Counted from the first letter of the stretch, positions 1 to 11,081 are shown. The stretch is DNA of 57,088 nucleotides from Gracilariopsis chorda (GCA_003194525.1 NBIV01000329.1:1-57088), one strand, 5' to 3'. Numbers and translations: made by a program. The notes: generated by a model not told the origin, from the sequence alone.

Positions 1-31
1 GACGCCTCTCCCAAAGGGGAGACTCCCTCAG

Positions 32-589
32 TTAGTTTTCCGCCTTCGGCGGTGGGTTGGTTTCCTCGACAACGAGTGCTTCATCCCGTTGACGGGGGTT
101 TCTATCCGCATAAGCGGGGGTTGCAACGGATGGTTGCGTGATCTCCCGAATCGGGGTGTATGAAGCTTGCCGCGCACGCGGGGTCTGTGGTAGGGCATGG
201 GAAAAGTCCGTTTTAGCACGGAGGTAGGAAGCCGTCGGGACGGAGCGTTTCTCCTCTGGAGTGAGGGCCTCATAATTTGCCACCACCTTGGCCATATCCT
301 TCAGTGAACAAATACAATGAGGGGAGGTATGGCCATGGGCATAGCACAGGTGGCAAATGAGAGCCAATACCGCAACACGCGGATTATTATTCCGAGTATC
401 GGAGAAGCAAACCGCAGGGCGGGTGTCAGTCCATCCAGGCCGTTGATAACGGGATTGACCTTTTGAAAACGGGAGTCGTTGGGGTTGAACCCGACTATTA
501 CCACCGTACAAAACGGGGTCTTCCGTTCCCGTATCACGGGTCATCTCCGTCGTTGACGGTAAATCACTGGTGGGTAATCGACAAACCAT
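32..589 (-). pseudogene. gag: E1 gag, nucleocapsid part with CCHC zinc knuckle
   Basis: The 185-codon frame carries one zinc knuckle of the retroviral C-x2-C-x4-H-x4-C type (CHLCYAHGHTSPHC, about residue 80). In Ty3/gypsy elements this domain binds genomic RNA during particle assembly. It overlaps the end of the capsid frame (564-1706) by 26 bases in a different frame. The capsid frame stops soon after the shift, so either a frameshift mutation or a programmed shift would be needed to join them. Decay is likelier, since another shift occurs upstream. The frame ends near the left window edge, where protease would follow. Confidence 0.7.
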
Positions 590-1706
590 CCTCCTGCACT
601 AAATGCACGGTATCAAATCCCTGTCCAGGGTTCCCATCCGCAGTGAGCGGGAGTGAGGAAGCTTCGCTTTCTAGCAACAATGCCTTGGCGGATTTAGACC
701 GATTGTTCGGAGTTCTTGCACGAAGTGCATCCCCTTCCGCTCGGGCGTGTTGGACCAGCTCGAGATAGGTGATCCTCGGCTTTCCCTCCCGATAACGGGT
801 AACTAAACTCCGGATTGCCGGGTCAAGACCATCGATGAACATGGTACTGCGCTCCCCAGCGGGGTATACGTTACCACATCTGTGGAAAGCCTTGTTAAGG
901 CGAACCGAGTAATCGGTCTCGGTCTCTCCAGCGCGCTGGCGTGTATCTCGCAAAGCGAGGATAGCCTGCTGAATAGCGGTGTTGGTGGCGTAGGAGCGCA
1001 GAAGATACTGCACAGCCTCCGGCCAGCAAGTAACTCCTCCCTCGGAGGCGCGAGAAGATCCTCTGACAGAGGTGTATTGGTCCTCCGCCACTCCCCGTAA
1101 GAAATACGGTAAAGCCAAATAGGCTTGTCCCTCATTCATACCGAGGATATCGGCCTCCGCTACAAAGCGGGATAGGAAATCCAGTACTAGGACTGGGTCC
1201 TCTCCAGTAAAATACTGGTTGCGGAGCGAGAGTTGCATTCGCTTAATGCATTCTCGCACCTTTCCCGTACCACGGGGCGTGCGTCCAAGTGACGAGTCTT
1301 CGAGCCGGTAGTACCGGTATGATAAAAGCTTCCGGTAATCCGGGTTTGTCGGTTTCAATTCCCGCAGATCGGGGTGTCTTCTCCCCTTCTGGCGGGTTCG
1401 AACCACACCTTCAGTGGCCGATGACCGCTTCGAGCGGGAGGAGTAGCCTCGCTTCTCGTCCTCCGAGTCGGAGTCCGAGGAGCTCGAGCTAACCGAATGG
1501 TTTCGGGATGAGTCCGACGATGTCGAAGAATCGGAGTCCGAATATTTTCGGTGGTGTTTCCGTCGATGACGGCGTTTCTTCTTCCCAGCAAGCTGGTCGT
1601 TGTGCGATGCCTCGTTTACCAGATCATCCGGGGATGGTTTTTTCCATGAGGAAGAACTGCTCCAGCGTCTCCAGGCGGGCACCCATCCGATCAAATCGGG
1701 CTTCAA
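564..1706 (-). pseudogene. gag: E1 gag, capsid part
   Basis: This 380-codon frame begins with a very basic and serine-rich stretch (KKKRRHRRKHHRK, then Ser/Asp repeats). It continues into a retrotransposon gag capsid domain with LLSYRYY, TGEDPVLVLDFLSRF, and the closing R-x-E-tD-Y-x-R-L-x-x-A block. The corresponding region is recognisable in E2 (12545-12951) and more distantly in E3 and E4. The methionine start is probably not real. The first codons read better as a continuation of the upstream frame (1624-2208) after a one-base shift near 1645, where the coiled-coil text changes frame. The structural role in the virus-like particle is from family knowledge. Confidence 0.75.
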
Positions 1707-2208
1707 CTCCTTCGATGAAGGTGGCGGGTTGTCCCAAACTCTCCAACACGGAGTTGACTTCAGACCGTAAAATACGGAGTTCCTCGGCGACCTCCTTTAC
1801 AGGGGTTGCCAAGACCACCTCTTGGAGGGATTTTAGTTCCCCTACAAGGTTGTCATGGGCGGTCCACAGAGCGCGGACCTGGGATTCCAGGGAAATCCCG
1901 TGGGGGCTGTTATCGCCCGTTCCACGGGGGCTTGAAGCCACGACAGCGGGAGCGGGCCGGGGTGCCTGGGGCACTGCGGCAACAGCCGGAGTCGATGCTG
2001 CATTCCCCAGCGGGGGTGATAACGAGGGCAAAAGGAGGTTCCGGGGTTCCCGGTCGAGGGTATCATTCCGCAATGAGGCGGCGCCAGTACGGCTGGAACT
2101 TGTCCGTATAGGGATACGGGGTACGAACCGACCTTCGGAAGTGTCCGCGTTGTCGCGGGAGCGACTACGCGTAACCACTGGCTCCGAATCGGAGGGAGTT
2201 CTTGACAT
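1624..2208 (-). pseudogene. gag: E1 gag, N-terminal part
   Basis: This frame opens MSRTPSDSEPVVTRSRSRD, about 80 bases downstream of the primer-binding site, which is where gag is expected to start. It is followed by a Pro/Ala-rich stretch and a predicted coiled coil (roughly residues 115-185, with LVGELKSLQ, VNSVLESLG and RLETLEQFF heptads). It shifts frame near its end relative to the capsid frame. E2 has an equivalent start with a similar RTRSNSRARS basic stretch. Confidence 0.65.
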
Positions 2209-2289
2209 GAGAAAATACCGTTACGACGGGAACGATCACGGAACTTCCGGTAAATAAAAACAAACCTCGTAAGAGGGAAAACAAAAACC

Positions 2290-2309
2290 GATTCTAAGTC
2301 AGGAGACCA
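2290..2309 (-). promoter_or_regulatory. E1 primer-binding site
   Basis: On the minus strand the element reads TGGTCTCCTGACTTAGAATC, three bases inside the LTR end. A TGG start next to the 5' LTR is the mark of a tRNA 3'-CCA primer site. The same TGGTYTY...ACYTAGAA pattern recurs in E2, E3 and E4. I could not assign the primer tRNA. Confidence 0.65.
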
Positions 2310-2312
2310 CTT

Positions 2313-3142
2313 TGTGGTGCAATGCCCCAAAGTGGAAAAAACACCGAAAGACGTTCGGGATCTTCCTCTCACGAAGTGAACCCAGTTGGGTAGAGCCCTC
2401 CCAGAGGTGTCACGGCGAAGGCGGTTTGTAAGGCCAGGGACACCTGTCGCGACTCGCGCAGGGAGGTGAAGGCGAAGAATCGGTATCCGCGTGAGCGGGG
2501 GTGTGATCCTCAGTAGAGGTATGTTTCCACGTAAGTGGGGGTGTGTGAGCGGATGCGCACACGAGGGCTGCAGATAGCGGGAGGTGCTACCCTAAAAAGG
2601 GGAAAAAGGAAGGGCGAAGAGGAGGAAGGAAGGACGAAGTGGGTCGCGAGAGCGACGAACAGATACGGTAGTGCCGGTGGACAGGACTCCCTATACAGGG
2701 CGAAACACCAATGTGATTGGAAACATTATACTCCCAAGGATGGGCTTCTTTAGATGTGCAAGGGGGTTAGATGTCCCGTGGTTTACGGCGTTTCCCTCCA
2801 AGGAGGAGTAGAGCACGCGCGCAAGCGGCAACAACTAGAGCCAATTCCCCAGGTTGGGGTCCCTTGTTGGGGAAGGTTTACTGGTGCGACGGCAGTGCGC
2901 CGTCGCACTAAGTACTAGCTTCCCAGAAATGGGTGTGAAAATAATAAATATTATTAACTAAAATACTCCACATTTCGTGGCAACATCCACTACTGTGGCC
3001 AACCGCAAATTGACCCAAAACCGTGTCCCACGTGTCCATACCCACCATTGTGGGGGGTAGTTCATATACACACTACACAACCGATAATATCGGGAAAACG
3101 ATCAAGTACCAGGAATCCCTCCCTGAAGGCGTTGCACTTTAC
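2313..3142 (-). repeat. E1 5' LTR
   Basis: The inner end is TGTGGTGCAA, the same as in E2, directly beside the primer-binding site. The outer end is placed near TTGCACTTTACA by analogy with the E2 LTR end. The partner LTR is off the window, so the outer boundary is approximate. It contains several short self-complementary stretches, for example GTGCGACGGC and GCCGTCGCAC around 2883-2907. Confidence 0.55.
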
Positions 3143-3144
3143 AC

Positions 3145-4170
3145 GTGCTACAGAATTTTGAGCAGTACCAGTCCGCCTTTCTTGGATCCATCTCACTATG
3201 TGCGTTTCAATATGCGTGCGTTCAATCAAACCATCAACGTAAGGGACGTCGTGCTCAAGTTGTACGATGTGATCCAGCCGAAGCCAGAAGTGATGCACTA
3301 GCGTGCTCCATGCTTAGCACGCAACAAGAACAGCAACAAAATGTGGAGATCGCCGTGGCTTTCAGCGTGCAAGCAGCGGAACAAGTTGTAGTCGTACGTG
3401 GATACGAACGAACCCAAAGTGCCGCAGTCAGTGCTTCTCATTCAGATTCCGGTCTTCTCCCTGAAGATGCTCCTGGTGGAGAGCCAACCATGATGAGAAC
3501 ACTCGTCATGGATCCGATTGACGTATACCGAATGGAGTCTCAAGTACCGCGATTTGTAGAAAGAACCGTAACAGAAGAGCAAGGCGTAGTGACTTCTGGT
3601 CCGGAAGTTGCTGGAGCTGAGGCGACTGCCAATGCCGCGAACAATGCGCAAGTGAGGTACCAACTTCTAGAACCGGCATCCAAACTTGCATAGAAATGCA
3701 CTCTCTCTCTTCTCTACTACGGCTATAAGCACGAAATGCTTGAAACATGCTTTTTTCTGGGTTCAAACAACTCCACACAGCAAAGCTCAGGTCTCAGCGT
3801 CAGAGAATGGAAGCTCCAAAAGCTCATATGGGCTGAGAACCCCAAGAGACGACTGTATTTAGAAAACATCCTCCTCAACAATGGAACATTGATGCACATG
3901 TGGGTGCTTCGCACCCACAAAAACATTGAGGACAAATTTCTGCCTTTAATGGAGAGAGAACAACAGGAACGTATTGTGCAATAGCAAGAGCCGCAGAAAG
4001 CAGAGCAGCAAACCAGTCATTTGTCACCATCACACTTTGCACAAATGGGATGTATCTTTCTGCCCGATGATTCGGTGGATTCGGCACCCTATTGGATGAA
4101 AAAACGCATAGATGTATAGGCAATCGTGTCGCGGAGAAGACCACCTTCTCTATTCATTACTATCAGCATG
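3145..4170 (+). pseudogene. Helitron A, N-terminal domain remnant
   Basis: One frame gives a block with SHYVRFNMRAFNQ, which resembles the N-I-R-A-Y-N block that precedes Rep in Helitron proteins; Helitron B has HFCVEIRAYNK at the matching place. After a shift another frame gives SVREWKLQKLIWAENPKRR and then NILLNNGTLMHMWVL, like the conserved stretch upstream of the Rep motifs. The reading uses at least three frames, so the gene is dead. Similarity is judged by eye and is moderate. Confidence 0.5.
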
Positions 4171-4289
4171 AATATCTGGAAAGAGGACATCTAGCGCCTT
4201 GGGATGGACACCAGCAATCATAGCGCATTTACGGCACAGATTAGCCGCCCTCGACCATTTGACCGACCGAATCCGATTGTAAGGAGTAC

Positions 4290-4560
4290 ATTCAGTACGC
4301 CAATGCCTTCATGAAGTACTTGGAGAGGAACTCGGAACACCTCTTTGGAATGAAGTGCTCGGGGTTTGCATCTAACCTTGAGTGTAAAGAACGCAATGTG
4401 CCTCATCACCACATGCTTGTGTGGCTCGAAGGAGGCGTGATTGAAGATGTTGATCCATTCATTCCAGGCACGGGTACAGACAGTCCTTTTGTTGCCAGAA
4501 TCGGGCTGGGCGGTGCAAGTTTGAATATGGCAGCAACATGATTGTGCCGGAGATATACAT
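4290..4560 (+). pseudogene. Helitron A, Rep-like HxH region remnant
   Basis: The frame contains MKYLERNSEHLFGMKC, then VPHHHMLVWLEGG. The H-x-H followed by a hydrophobic strand matches the metal-binding motif of rolling-circle Rep nickases in Helitrons (usually PHAHIL or PHHHxLLWL). The nickase would cut and join single strands at the element ends. The catalytic tyrosine region downstream is not clear here; later frames are scrambled. Confidence 0.55.
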
Positions 4561-5609
4561 TGACGAAGGCACGAATCACGTGATCTAGCGCAGAAGAAGG
4601 GCAGAAGACCTCAAGATTGTGCCCTAAAACCCAACTCCGACCACGAATTGCTGCCCTTATGTCAACGTAGAACGCACCCGAGGTACGGTACAGTGACATG
4701 TCTGATAGAATATGCGTTTAAGCAGCCCAAACCAAAGGACGGGGTGCTCAATTTAGTGGCACCTATGAGACAGGCACGCAGAATGAGCAGCAATAAGAGC
4801 CGCTACAAGAGCAGCAGGTGTAGATTGACATTCGTGCACACACGCATGCGCATTTGGTGGGCACTGTCAACGCAGCTTGGAGTAGAGCGACTGCCCATTC
4901 ACTTGAGAGGAGGGAGCACGTTTCTGGTCAGAGGTCCAAACCAGCTCCTTTTCGCATCATAAACGTCTATGCTGGAAAGATATCTTCCAAGGCTCGAAAA
5001 ATAAATATGAAAAGAACGACTACCTTTCGTAATTTGAAACTGTGCGCTTGTATCGCAACATTCCTGCACATGGGCTTAATCAAAACGATGGACAAAGCGC
5101 TCAGGTGCGCATAGACGACTCTGATCCCCCATGTGCGTGGTAGAGCGTACGAAAGATGAGTAGTGGGTCGCGAGGATCAGAGGTGTGTCATTGGCAGATG
5201 TTGAGCTCTTTGCTCTTCGCTTGCTGCTCATGAATCACGGCTTGAACTCTTATGGAGACGCAAGGAGTTCAACTGGACAGCAGTAAGGAACGTATCGTGA
5301 AATGGCGATGGCAAGCGGACTGCTCGCAGATGGAACCAAGTTTGATATTGCGTTCCAAGAAGCAATGAAGATCTCCACTACGACGCTAGAGCTACGACGT
5401 TTGCTTGTCACATCATACCAGCAAGGTGCATACCCAGAGAAAATTGCCGTCGACAACTGGGAGGCCCTATGAAGTGACATACATGGAACCGATGAGCAGC
5501 AACGCAGGCAAGAGATGTATCGATGTGTGGTGGAGATATCAGAACTGCACTGTGAATGACTGCTTCGCGATCATAGCGTTTCCTCGCAGCAAATAGAGCA
5601 GAATGGTAC

Positions 5610-6203
5610 AGAATTAACTGAGACAGGTCAAGCTACAATAATTCGAGACGCGCGCCTGCTGCGAAATGCAGGAACGCATTCAATATACGTTACCTTAAAA
5701 ACTCGCCAAAGACAAGTCATTGACACCGTCACTGTCAAACTATTACAACCTAAAGCACCATAAGGGCGTAAAAGAACTCCGGGAAAGGTGTTCTTTGGGC
5801 AGGGATCTGCAAGTGCCGGCAAGACATACGTGCTCAACCTTCTTCGCGACATTACCGAGTCAGAAGGTAGGCTTGCCGAAATGAGTGCTACAACGGGCAT
5901 TCCAGCATCGTTGTGCCAATTTGGCCGTGCTGTACACAGCCTGATCGTCCTGGTTGTAGAGGATAAAAACAGCACAAGCACCAGTACAGCTACTTTTTTC
6001 AGATACGGACGCCGATCTCAACTTGCGGAACTGCTTCTCGAAATACAATTGCTCGCCTCGGATGGGGCGTTTATGCATTCACGAAAGCTCTTTGAACTCA
6101 TGGATGCGTTACTCAAAACTCTTCGCTGCATTGGGATAGAAAACCCACCTCCAGTTTGGGGGTTTGACCATCGTTCTATCTGGCGATTACTCACAGCTGC
6201 TTC
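5610..6203 (+). pseudogene. Helitron A, PIF1-type helicase, N-terminal half
   Basis: The frame reads through RQRQVIDTVTVKLLQP into VFFGQGSASAGKTYVLNLL, a Walker A box where the usual GTGKT is SAGKT. It continues to SDGAFMHSRKLFELMDALL, which matches the DEAFM Walker B block with the acidic residue lost (DG for DE). A one-base shift in the G run near 6161-6165 is needed to read on into LTIVLSGDYSQLL, motif III of PIF1 helicases. The text is then cut by E2 and continues in frame at 14468 as PVVPQV. The helicase would unwind DNA during rolling-circle transposition. Confidence 0.75.
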
Positions 6204-6919
6204 TGTGGTGCAATAACCTGAGAATGGGAAAGAAAAATGAGGGTGTTTGAGATCCTCCTCTGTAGGGTAGCAACAGTAAACAGAGCCACCTGAGGTGGGC
6301 GCACTAGATGAGCGTAACTCTGATGCTCACCGTCACGGCGGGGGTTCAGGAGTACGGTAAATACCAGAAAGGGGTCGCAAGACAGCGAAAGAAAACAAAA
6401 AGGAACACCGGTAGAAACGGGAGTGTTACCTGTATATGGAAAAAATAGTTCTGCTTGAAAAAAAAGAATGCGGATAAAGATGACGAAGCGGTGTGTGGTT
6501 CAAGATGCCGAGAGGTGGAATAACTAATCTCGCACCAGGAATTGGCCCTCCAATGGAGTTCACAAAGTACCAGAAGTTCCTAAATCAGAGCCAAACACTC
6601 GTTTGGTGCTTTTACCTTCCCGTGACGTGGGGCGGCTGCACACCTAAGTGTTGGTGGTGCAGGCGCACTGTCAAGCGGTCATTATTAGAATAGCTAATTA
6701 AAACTAGAACTACTCCTAAATTTTAGGTGCAAAGACCAATACACGTGTGCTAAGAGTGCAGAAGTAGCAAGTGATCTAATAACCATTAGAAATGTGCAAT
6801 TAGCTTGGATAGCAAGTAATTGACCTCGTATTCATATATCGAGCCAAAAGGCTGCGGTTCGGGACTCATGTATATGAGTCGTATCATGCGAGAGCCTGCC
6901 GTGATCGCGTTGCACTATA
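6204..6919 (-). repeat. E2 3' LTR
   Basis: It pairs with 13747-14462 over its full length, with scattered substitutions (for example GAGATCCTCCTCTGTAGGGT against AAGATCCTCCTCTGTAGGAT). Ends on the plus strand are TGTGGTGCAA and TTGCACTATA, an imperfect inverted terminal repeat. The number of differences indicates an old insertion. Confidence 0.85.
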
Positions 6920-6932
6920 TATCTCCCTCTTA
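6920..6932 (-). promoter_or_regulatory. E2 polypurine tract
   Basis: On the minus strand the bases just upstream of the 3' LTR read TAAGAGGGAGATA, the expected plus-strand priming site. E3 has AAAGAGGGAGG at the matching place. Confidence 0.65.
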
Positions 6933-7037
6933 AGGCGCGAAAAGAAATCCGTCAGCGGCGGTTAACCACGCAATGAGGTCGTACTTTGAGTTCTTCTCGG
7001 CATAACCGATCCAGACTCGACTCCACACGTTTCGACT

Positions 7038-8859
7038 ATGAGCCAGATTCAGAACAACTCGGCCAATCATCCGCAGGGCCGCTCCTCCCACGTTCCAAAA
7101 GTTCCAGTAGCTCCCAACAACTTTGTTCAACAGCCTACGATGCAGTGGAATTCTTCGCAGTTGGTGGGCGGTTTCAACCCAACTCCGATCTCGCAAGTGG
7201 GTCCTTCTCAACCTTCAGCTCCCCTGCAATACGATCAGCCTGCCCAGCAGGTCAATCAACCTGCCATAAAGCCTCAGCAGATGAACACATCGATGTGGAA
7301 ATGGCCTCAGCAACAACTAGCTTCAGAACATATACTTGGGGACCGTGGGACTCATACGATAAGCTAGAAGTGGTCGATACGCGACACAACGTAGCCCCGT
7401 ACCTACTGATTCCATGGCTTTACCCTCACGGGCTGCGCCTCACGATGATTCTTGAATCGTACTCCGATGGGTTGGGCGAGCTACCGGGTGATGTACATGT
7501 CTATATGACATCCTTCTTTGACTGGAGCCATTGAATTGCTGTTCCTGTTCAGGCTATTATGTATTATGGTGGCGAAAGCGACGCAGATGCGCAGACTTCC
7601 CTCATCAAGTTGGCACTCCAGTGGTTGTACCGAACTTATTCTGATCGTCCTATTTCGACAAACTTCCGTTTCGCCGTGGCCTTCTACAGAACACTTGGGG
7701 AGGTCCAATATGGAAAGAACCTCGCCCGTCTGGCGAACACTGTTGAGCACTACCGGGATATACCAGTTCATAAAACCTTACTGTGTTGGACGCGTCCTCT
7801 ATTGAGTGCCGAGTTTCGTTACCTCACACGTGAATCACGGTCTTCTTGTCCTCAGAGGATTATCCGTTTTGAATGACGAAGCCGTTCCCGTTGGGTAAAT
7901 CTTATACCTTATAAGAACACTGAAACGAATTGAATTCGCCCTCGCGACATGCCGGGGGGGGGGAGGGGTATATTCTGATTCCATTCGTATGGGCCTCCCC
8001 CAAAGTGTGCCGTGGTTGCTATGTGGAGCTATCCCTTTACATCACCTATGTGGGTAGCTGACTTCTAAGCAACCCGTGCACGGGATAGTGGTCCGTTGTG
8101 AACACGGAATGTGCTGCTCGAACGGCGGTATATCTCCTTCACGAGGTTTACGACCAGTGTCGCCTTTGGTGCCTCTCACCGACACTTCGTCGTCGTATCC
8201 GATCCCCGGACTTGTCAATCCCGCTCGGTGGTAATGGAAAATTCTCAGTGCTGATGTGTCTCTTCAAGTTTATCGACAATACGGAATGGAACGCGGTGCC
8301 AATGGCCTGGTTCGCTCGCAACGATAAGTTGGACACAAGTGACCGATCACCGTGGCGAAAAACTCCACTCGCGGGTGAGTTAATCTATTACGATCCGTGG
8401 AGGCGGGTGAAGATTACTCGAGACGAGTCATTCATACTGCGAGAGGCAGAGAGAAATATCCGGGAGGGAAACCCAACTGGATTCGTCGTCACTGACGAGT
8501 TCTTCCACCGGGCGGATGCATAAGATACAATGTTGGATGATGCTCATGATGAGGGTTACGGGAATTTGCCTGTGGCGACGGGGGATCTGGTTAACCAGGG
8601 AGTGGGGCCATCGATACCCCTAACTTCAGTTCCAATGTCTGTTGCCACTCCGACTTCAGCTGCTCCTCTGACTGCACCGGTTCCCGTTCCCTCCACATCA
8701 GTGGCACCAGCCAAATCCGTAATGAATGACGCCCGGCGTGCCGCTGTGATATATCAGTTCCTTCAGGAGGTTGGCCCGTCTGACGTAGCTTCGAGTGACA
8801 TCTTGCAGTTGTGTTCTCTACGCTCGCGGGTGGACGCTAACAAGAATAGCAGGGATTAA
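7038..8859 (+). pseudogene. E2 antisense accessory gene (convergent with pol)
   Basis: I recognise no known family. The reading starts at an ATG (7038) with a Pro/Gln-rich N-terminus (MSQIQNNSANHPQG, then PSQPSAPLQYDQ). It shifts frame near 7320, runs through FRTYTWGPWDSYDKL, passes one TGA (7532), and continues as YYGGESDADAQ and LALQWLYRTYSDRP. After another shift it reads 8098-8523 (PLGGNGKFSVLMCLFKF, ELIYYDPWRRVKI), a TAA, then a Pro/Ala/Ser/Val-rich linker and a short helical end. It faces pol tail to tail across about 330 bases. The E3 gene at 35218-37456 has the same order of segments, and its core can be laid alongside this one by eye. No membrane segment or env-like feature is visible. 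Confidence 0.6.
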
Positions 8860-9190
8860 CCGTACCCGGTGAACCTTTCTCCTGAGGACCTACAGAGTTG
8901 TTGAGTTGCCAAGTGGCTTGGTCGTTGTGAGCCCGAATAGCGGGTAGCAACATAGAAATGGTTTCCATTAAACTGTGCTTCTCTGATATTTTTCTTCTTC
9001 TCCTCCCTTTCAAGGTATCCAAATATATATTTCCATTCGATCTTCTCTTTCCAGAGTCTTCCTTTCTTCTTCAAGGTTTGCTTGCTTCTTTCCCTTCCAG
9101 GGTTTTTGTTCTCTTCATAATTCTTCTCCACTATAATAGTGTGCTCTTCATTCCCCATGGTGGGTGTAACCGTGCCGCTACGGCATGTGG
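8860..9190. other. E2 spacer between convergent genes, pyrimidine-rich on plus strand
   Basis: Between the antisense gene stop and the chromodomain end, bases about 8970-9140 on the plus strand are strongly pyrimidine-rich (repeated TTCTTC and TCTTCTCC runs). Open frames on both strands here are low-complexity and are not taken as genes. It may hold the facing 3' ends and processing signals of the two transcripts. Confidence 0.4.
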
Positions 9191-9493
9191 CTACCCTGCA
9201 AGGGCGTGGTAGATGTTATGCGGCAGGGCGGGTTTTGTACGGCGGTGGTATTGCACGATTAAAGATCGGGGGAGATGTTCAAACGGTTCATCCATGGTCA
9301 TCCATGGTGGAAAGCCGTACCAACGAACATTGCATTGTATGAACCCATCGGGATAGTAACTGTGTCCCACGATTTGGTCGATAACAAACTCCTGTGGATA
9401 CACTTCCTTCGTCGCAGTGTCGTCAAGCGTCGGTTGATTAATGATGAATATGACGGCTGCGCCGGTAGTGTATCCACCTGATGGGGTAAACAT
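9191..9493 (-). pseudogene. pol: E2 pol C-terminal chromodomain
   Basis: The frame contains EFVIDQIVGHSYYPDGF, then NVRWYGFPPWMTMDEP and FEHLPRSLIVQYHRR. This matches the chromodomain pattern of an F/Y-V-x-x-I start, a V-x-W-x-G strand, a T/M-x-EP turn and a final helix. Chromodomains at the end of integrase define chromoviruses and steer insertion towards marked chromatin. The stretch between this and the GPY/F module (10427-10804) reads in more than one frame. Confidence 0.75.
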
Positions 9494-10426
9494 AACGTCT
9501 GAGACGGATTCGGTGGGCTCTGATGAGCGCTAGTTACCTTCCTTATCAAGAGGCTCCGAGATTTCTCAAGTGCAAGGGGGCAGGATTCCGTGAATTGACG
9601 GGGGTCTCCACTCGCGGACTGCAACGGTTCAAATTGGGGAGGTGGATCGGCGGTACTGAGGTCCGGTGAACGTGACAACGGTGCGCCCACGGGGGTTGTG
9701 GAAACCATTCGCACTGGTGACAATAACCCTCCACTGGGGTGGGCGCGTTGCATGCGTGGAATGGCAAGCGAAAGCGCTCCTGCGGTTGCAGTGTCAATTA
9801 CCCTACCCTCGCCTGTAATATAACTTTCACCATCCATGTATTGGTGTCCCCGGCCGTCTTGACGGGTATCATGTGCATCTCCCACACTAATTGGCGATGG
9901 TAAGCGAACATGACCCATCTCGGGGCGAATGTTTTCCACTTTGTAGTGTGCCTTATAATCCGAAGAACGGTTGCTGATTTTTCCGGGATGTGCCGGGAGT
10001 GTCTTCGAGCGCGCAGCAAACTGCACTGACAAACGGGACGTCAGTGAAGGTATTGTGTGTGAACGACGGAGTATCAGTGCTAACTATTTCAGTATTCACC
10101 AGACCTTCTGGGTTCGCTACCTTCTTTCGGTCAGTGATGGCAGTTTCCAATTCTGACTGCGTCGAGGATGCTTCGCGAGAGCGATCACTAGAAAGTGAAA
10201 CTTTCTTCAGGGAATGAGATATATCAGCGTTCTGAAGTGAATGATTCCCGTCTGACCGGGGCCAGATTTCCTTGCTAACAAGATTACAATGCCCCGCAAC
10301 GGGTGTAATATTCTTTCCAGTATTAGCACGGAATGCGGTGTTGCGGTGCCAACACTCGGAACAATCTCAGCTGAGCCGAGTTGGGTATAACCAAGGGGTA
10401 ATTCAACTTCAGAGGTCCGTGTATCA
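9494..10426 (-). pseudogene. pol: E2 pol linker between GPY/F module and chromodomain
   Basis: The minus-strand frame 9298-10032 is long, Pro/Ser/Thr-rich and poorly conserved (LSLAIPRM, SRSPDLSTADPPPQFEPL). It lies between the integrase C-terminus and the chromodomain. I read it as a flexible linker that has gained shifts, rather than as a separate gene. E3 has a shorter, Thr/Pro-rich linker in the same place. Confidence 0.4.
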
Positions 10427-11037
10427 CTAGTATTGACAACGGTCGGAACACCGGTAATTGCTCGTGCCAGAGCGGACAATCTTCTCCTCCCCCTCATTAG
10501 GTGGAGCGACATCGCGAGCCGAAATCACGTCCGATGGCGGATTATCAGGCGTTAAAGAGCGAGTATGAACCAAATGGTTCGTAACCGAAGAATCGGTTGA
10601 AGAAAACGACGGAATGTCGGTACGGCCTCTCAAATGGATCCGTATCCCTGTAGGGGCTTTTCCAATACCTTTCAGTGAAGATGTGCTTGTCGTTCTAACG
10701 TCCGTTCCAGTACGGGGAAAAAGGGCCTCCTTATGGAGTATAGGGGCTTGATACACTCGATCTAGATAAAAGTGCTCATGGTTATCACCAAAGTCCAGTA
10801 TCACTGTGGTCTTATCGAGTTCGAGGACCTTGTAGGGGCCATCCGGGATTGGTGAAAGCTTGTCACGTTTCTCTTTATCCGGATTATATATTCCTTCCGA
10901 ACGGAGGCAAATTGTTCTTTCTCGAGGGATGGAAAAGGCCGGCGGATCCGTGCATCGAAGTTCTGCTTATACCCGCGTTGCGCCCCCGCCATAGACGACT
11001 TGCAAGCGGTACGATCGTAGTTCGCCAGTTCTTGCAT
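10427..11037 (-). pseudogene. pol: E2 integrase C-terminal region with GPY/F module
   Basis: Reading across 10801-11037 and 10427-10804 gives GPYKVLELDKTTVILDFGDN and then FYLDRVYQAPI, the GPY/F fold typical of Ty3/gypsy integrases. At least one frameshift separates this from the catalytic core fragment at 11082-11309. Confidence 0.65.
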
Positions 11038-11081
11038 TGGGTATAGTGATCCGTTGTGGAAGGAAACCTATCAAACATAGG

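Larger units (their letters stand above)
1..3142 (-). mobile_element. E1: Ty3/gypsy LTR retrotransposon, 5' part only
   Basis: The 5' LTR lies at the high-coordinate end, followed leftwards by a primer-binding site and gag; pol would lie off the left edge of the window. It is related to E2: both LTRs start TGTGGTGCAA on the plus strand, and both capsid regions share the motif LLSYRYY and the TPRGTG block. The right boundary is estimated from an end like that of the E2 LTR (GCGTTGCACT). The sequence directly to the right reads as Helitron A, so E1 probably sits inside that Helitron. This cannot be tested with a target duplication because the other end is missing. Confidence 0.8.
3143..6203 (+). 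mobile_element. Helitron A, left part
   Basis: A decayed plus-strand Helitron-type reading runs across this interval: a Helitron-like N-terminal domain, a Rep-type HHH block, and a PIF1 helicase start with a Walker A motif. It is interrupted at 6203 by E2 and resumes at 14463. Frames are broken by several indels and stops. I did not identify the Helitron 5'-TC or 3'-CTRR hairpin ends. Confidence 0.65.

Noticed and set aside
8856..9212. Facing frames of 84-100 codons in the E2 spacer
   Set aside because: Composition follows the pyrimidine-rich tract (Phe/Leu/Ser on one strand, Lys/Glu/Arg on the other).
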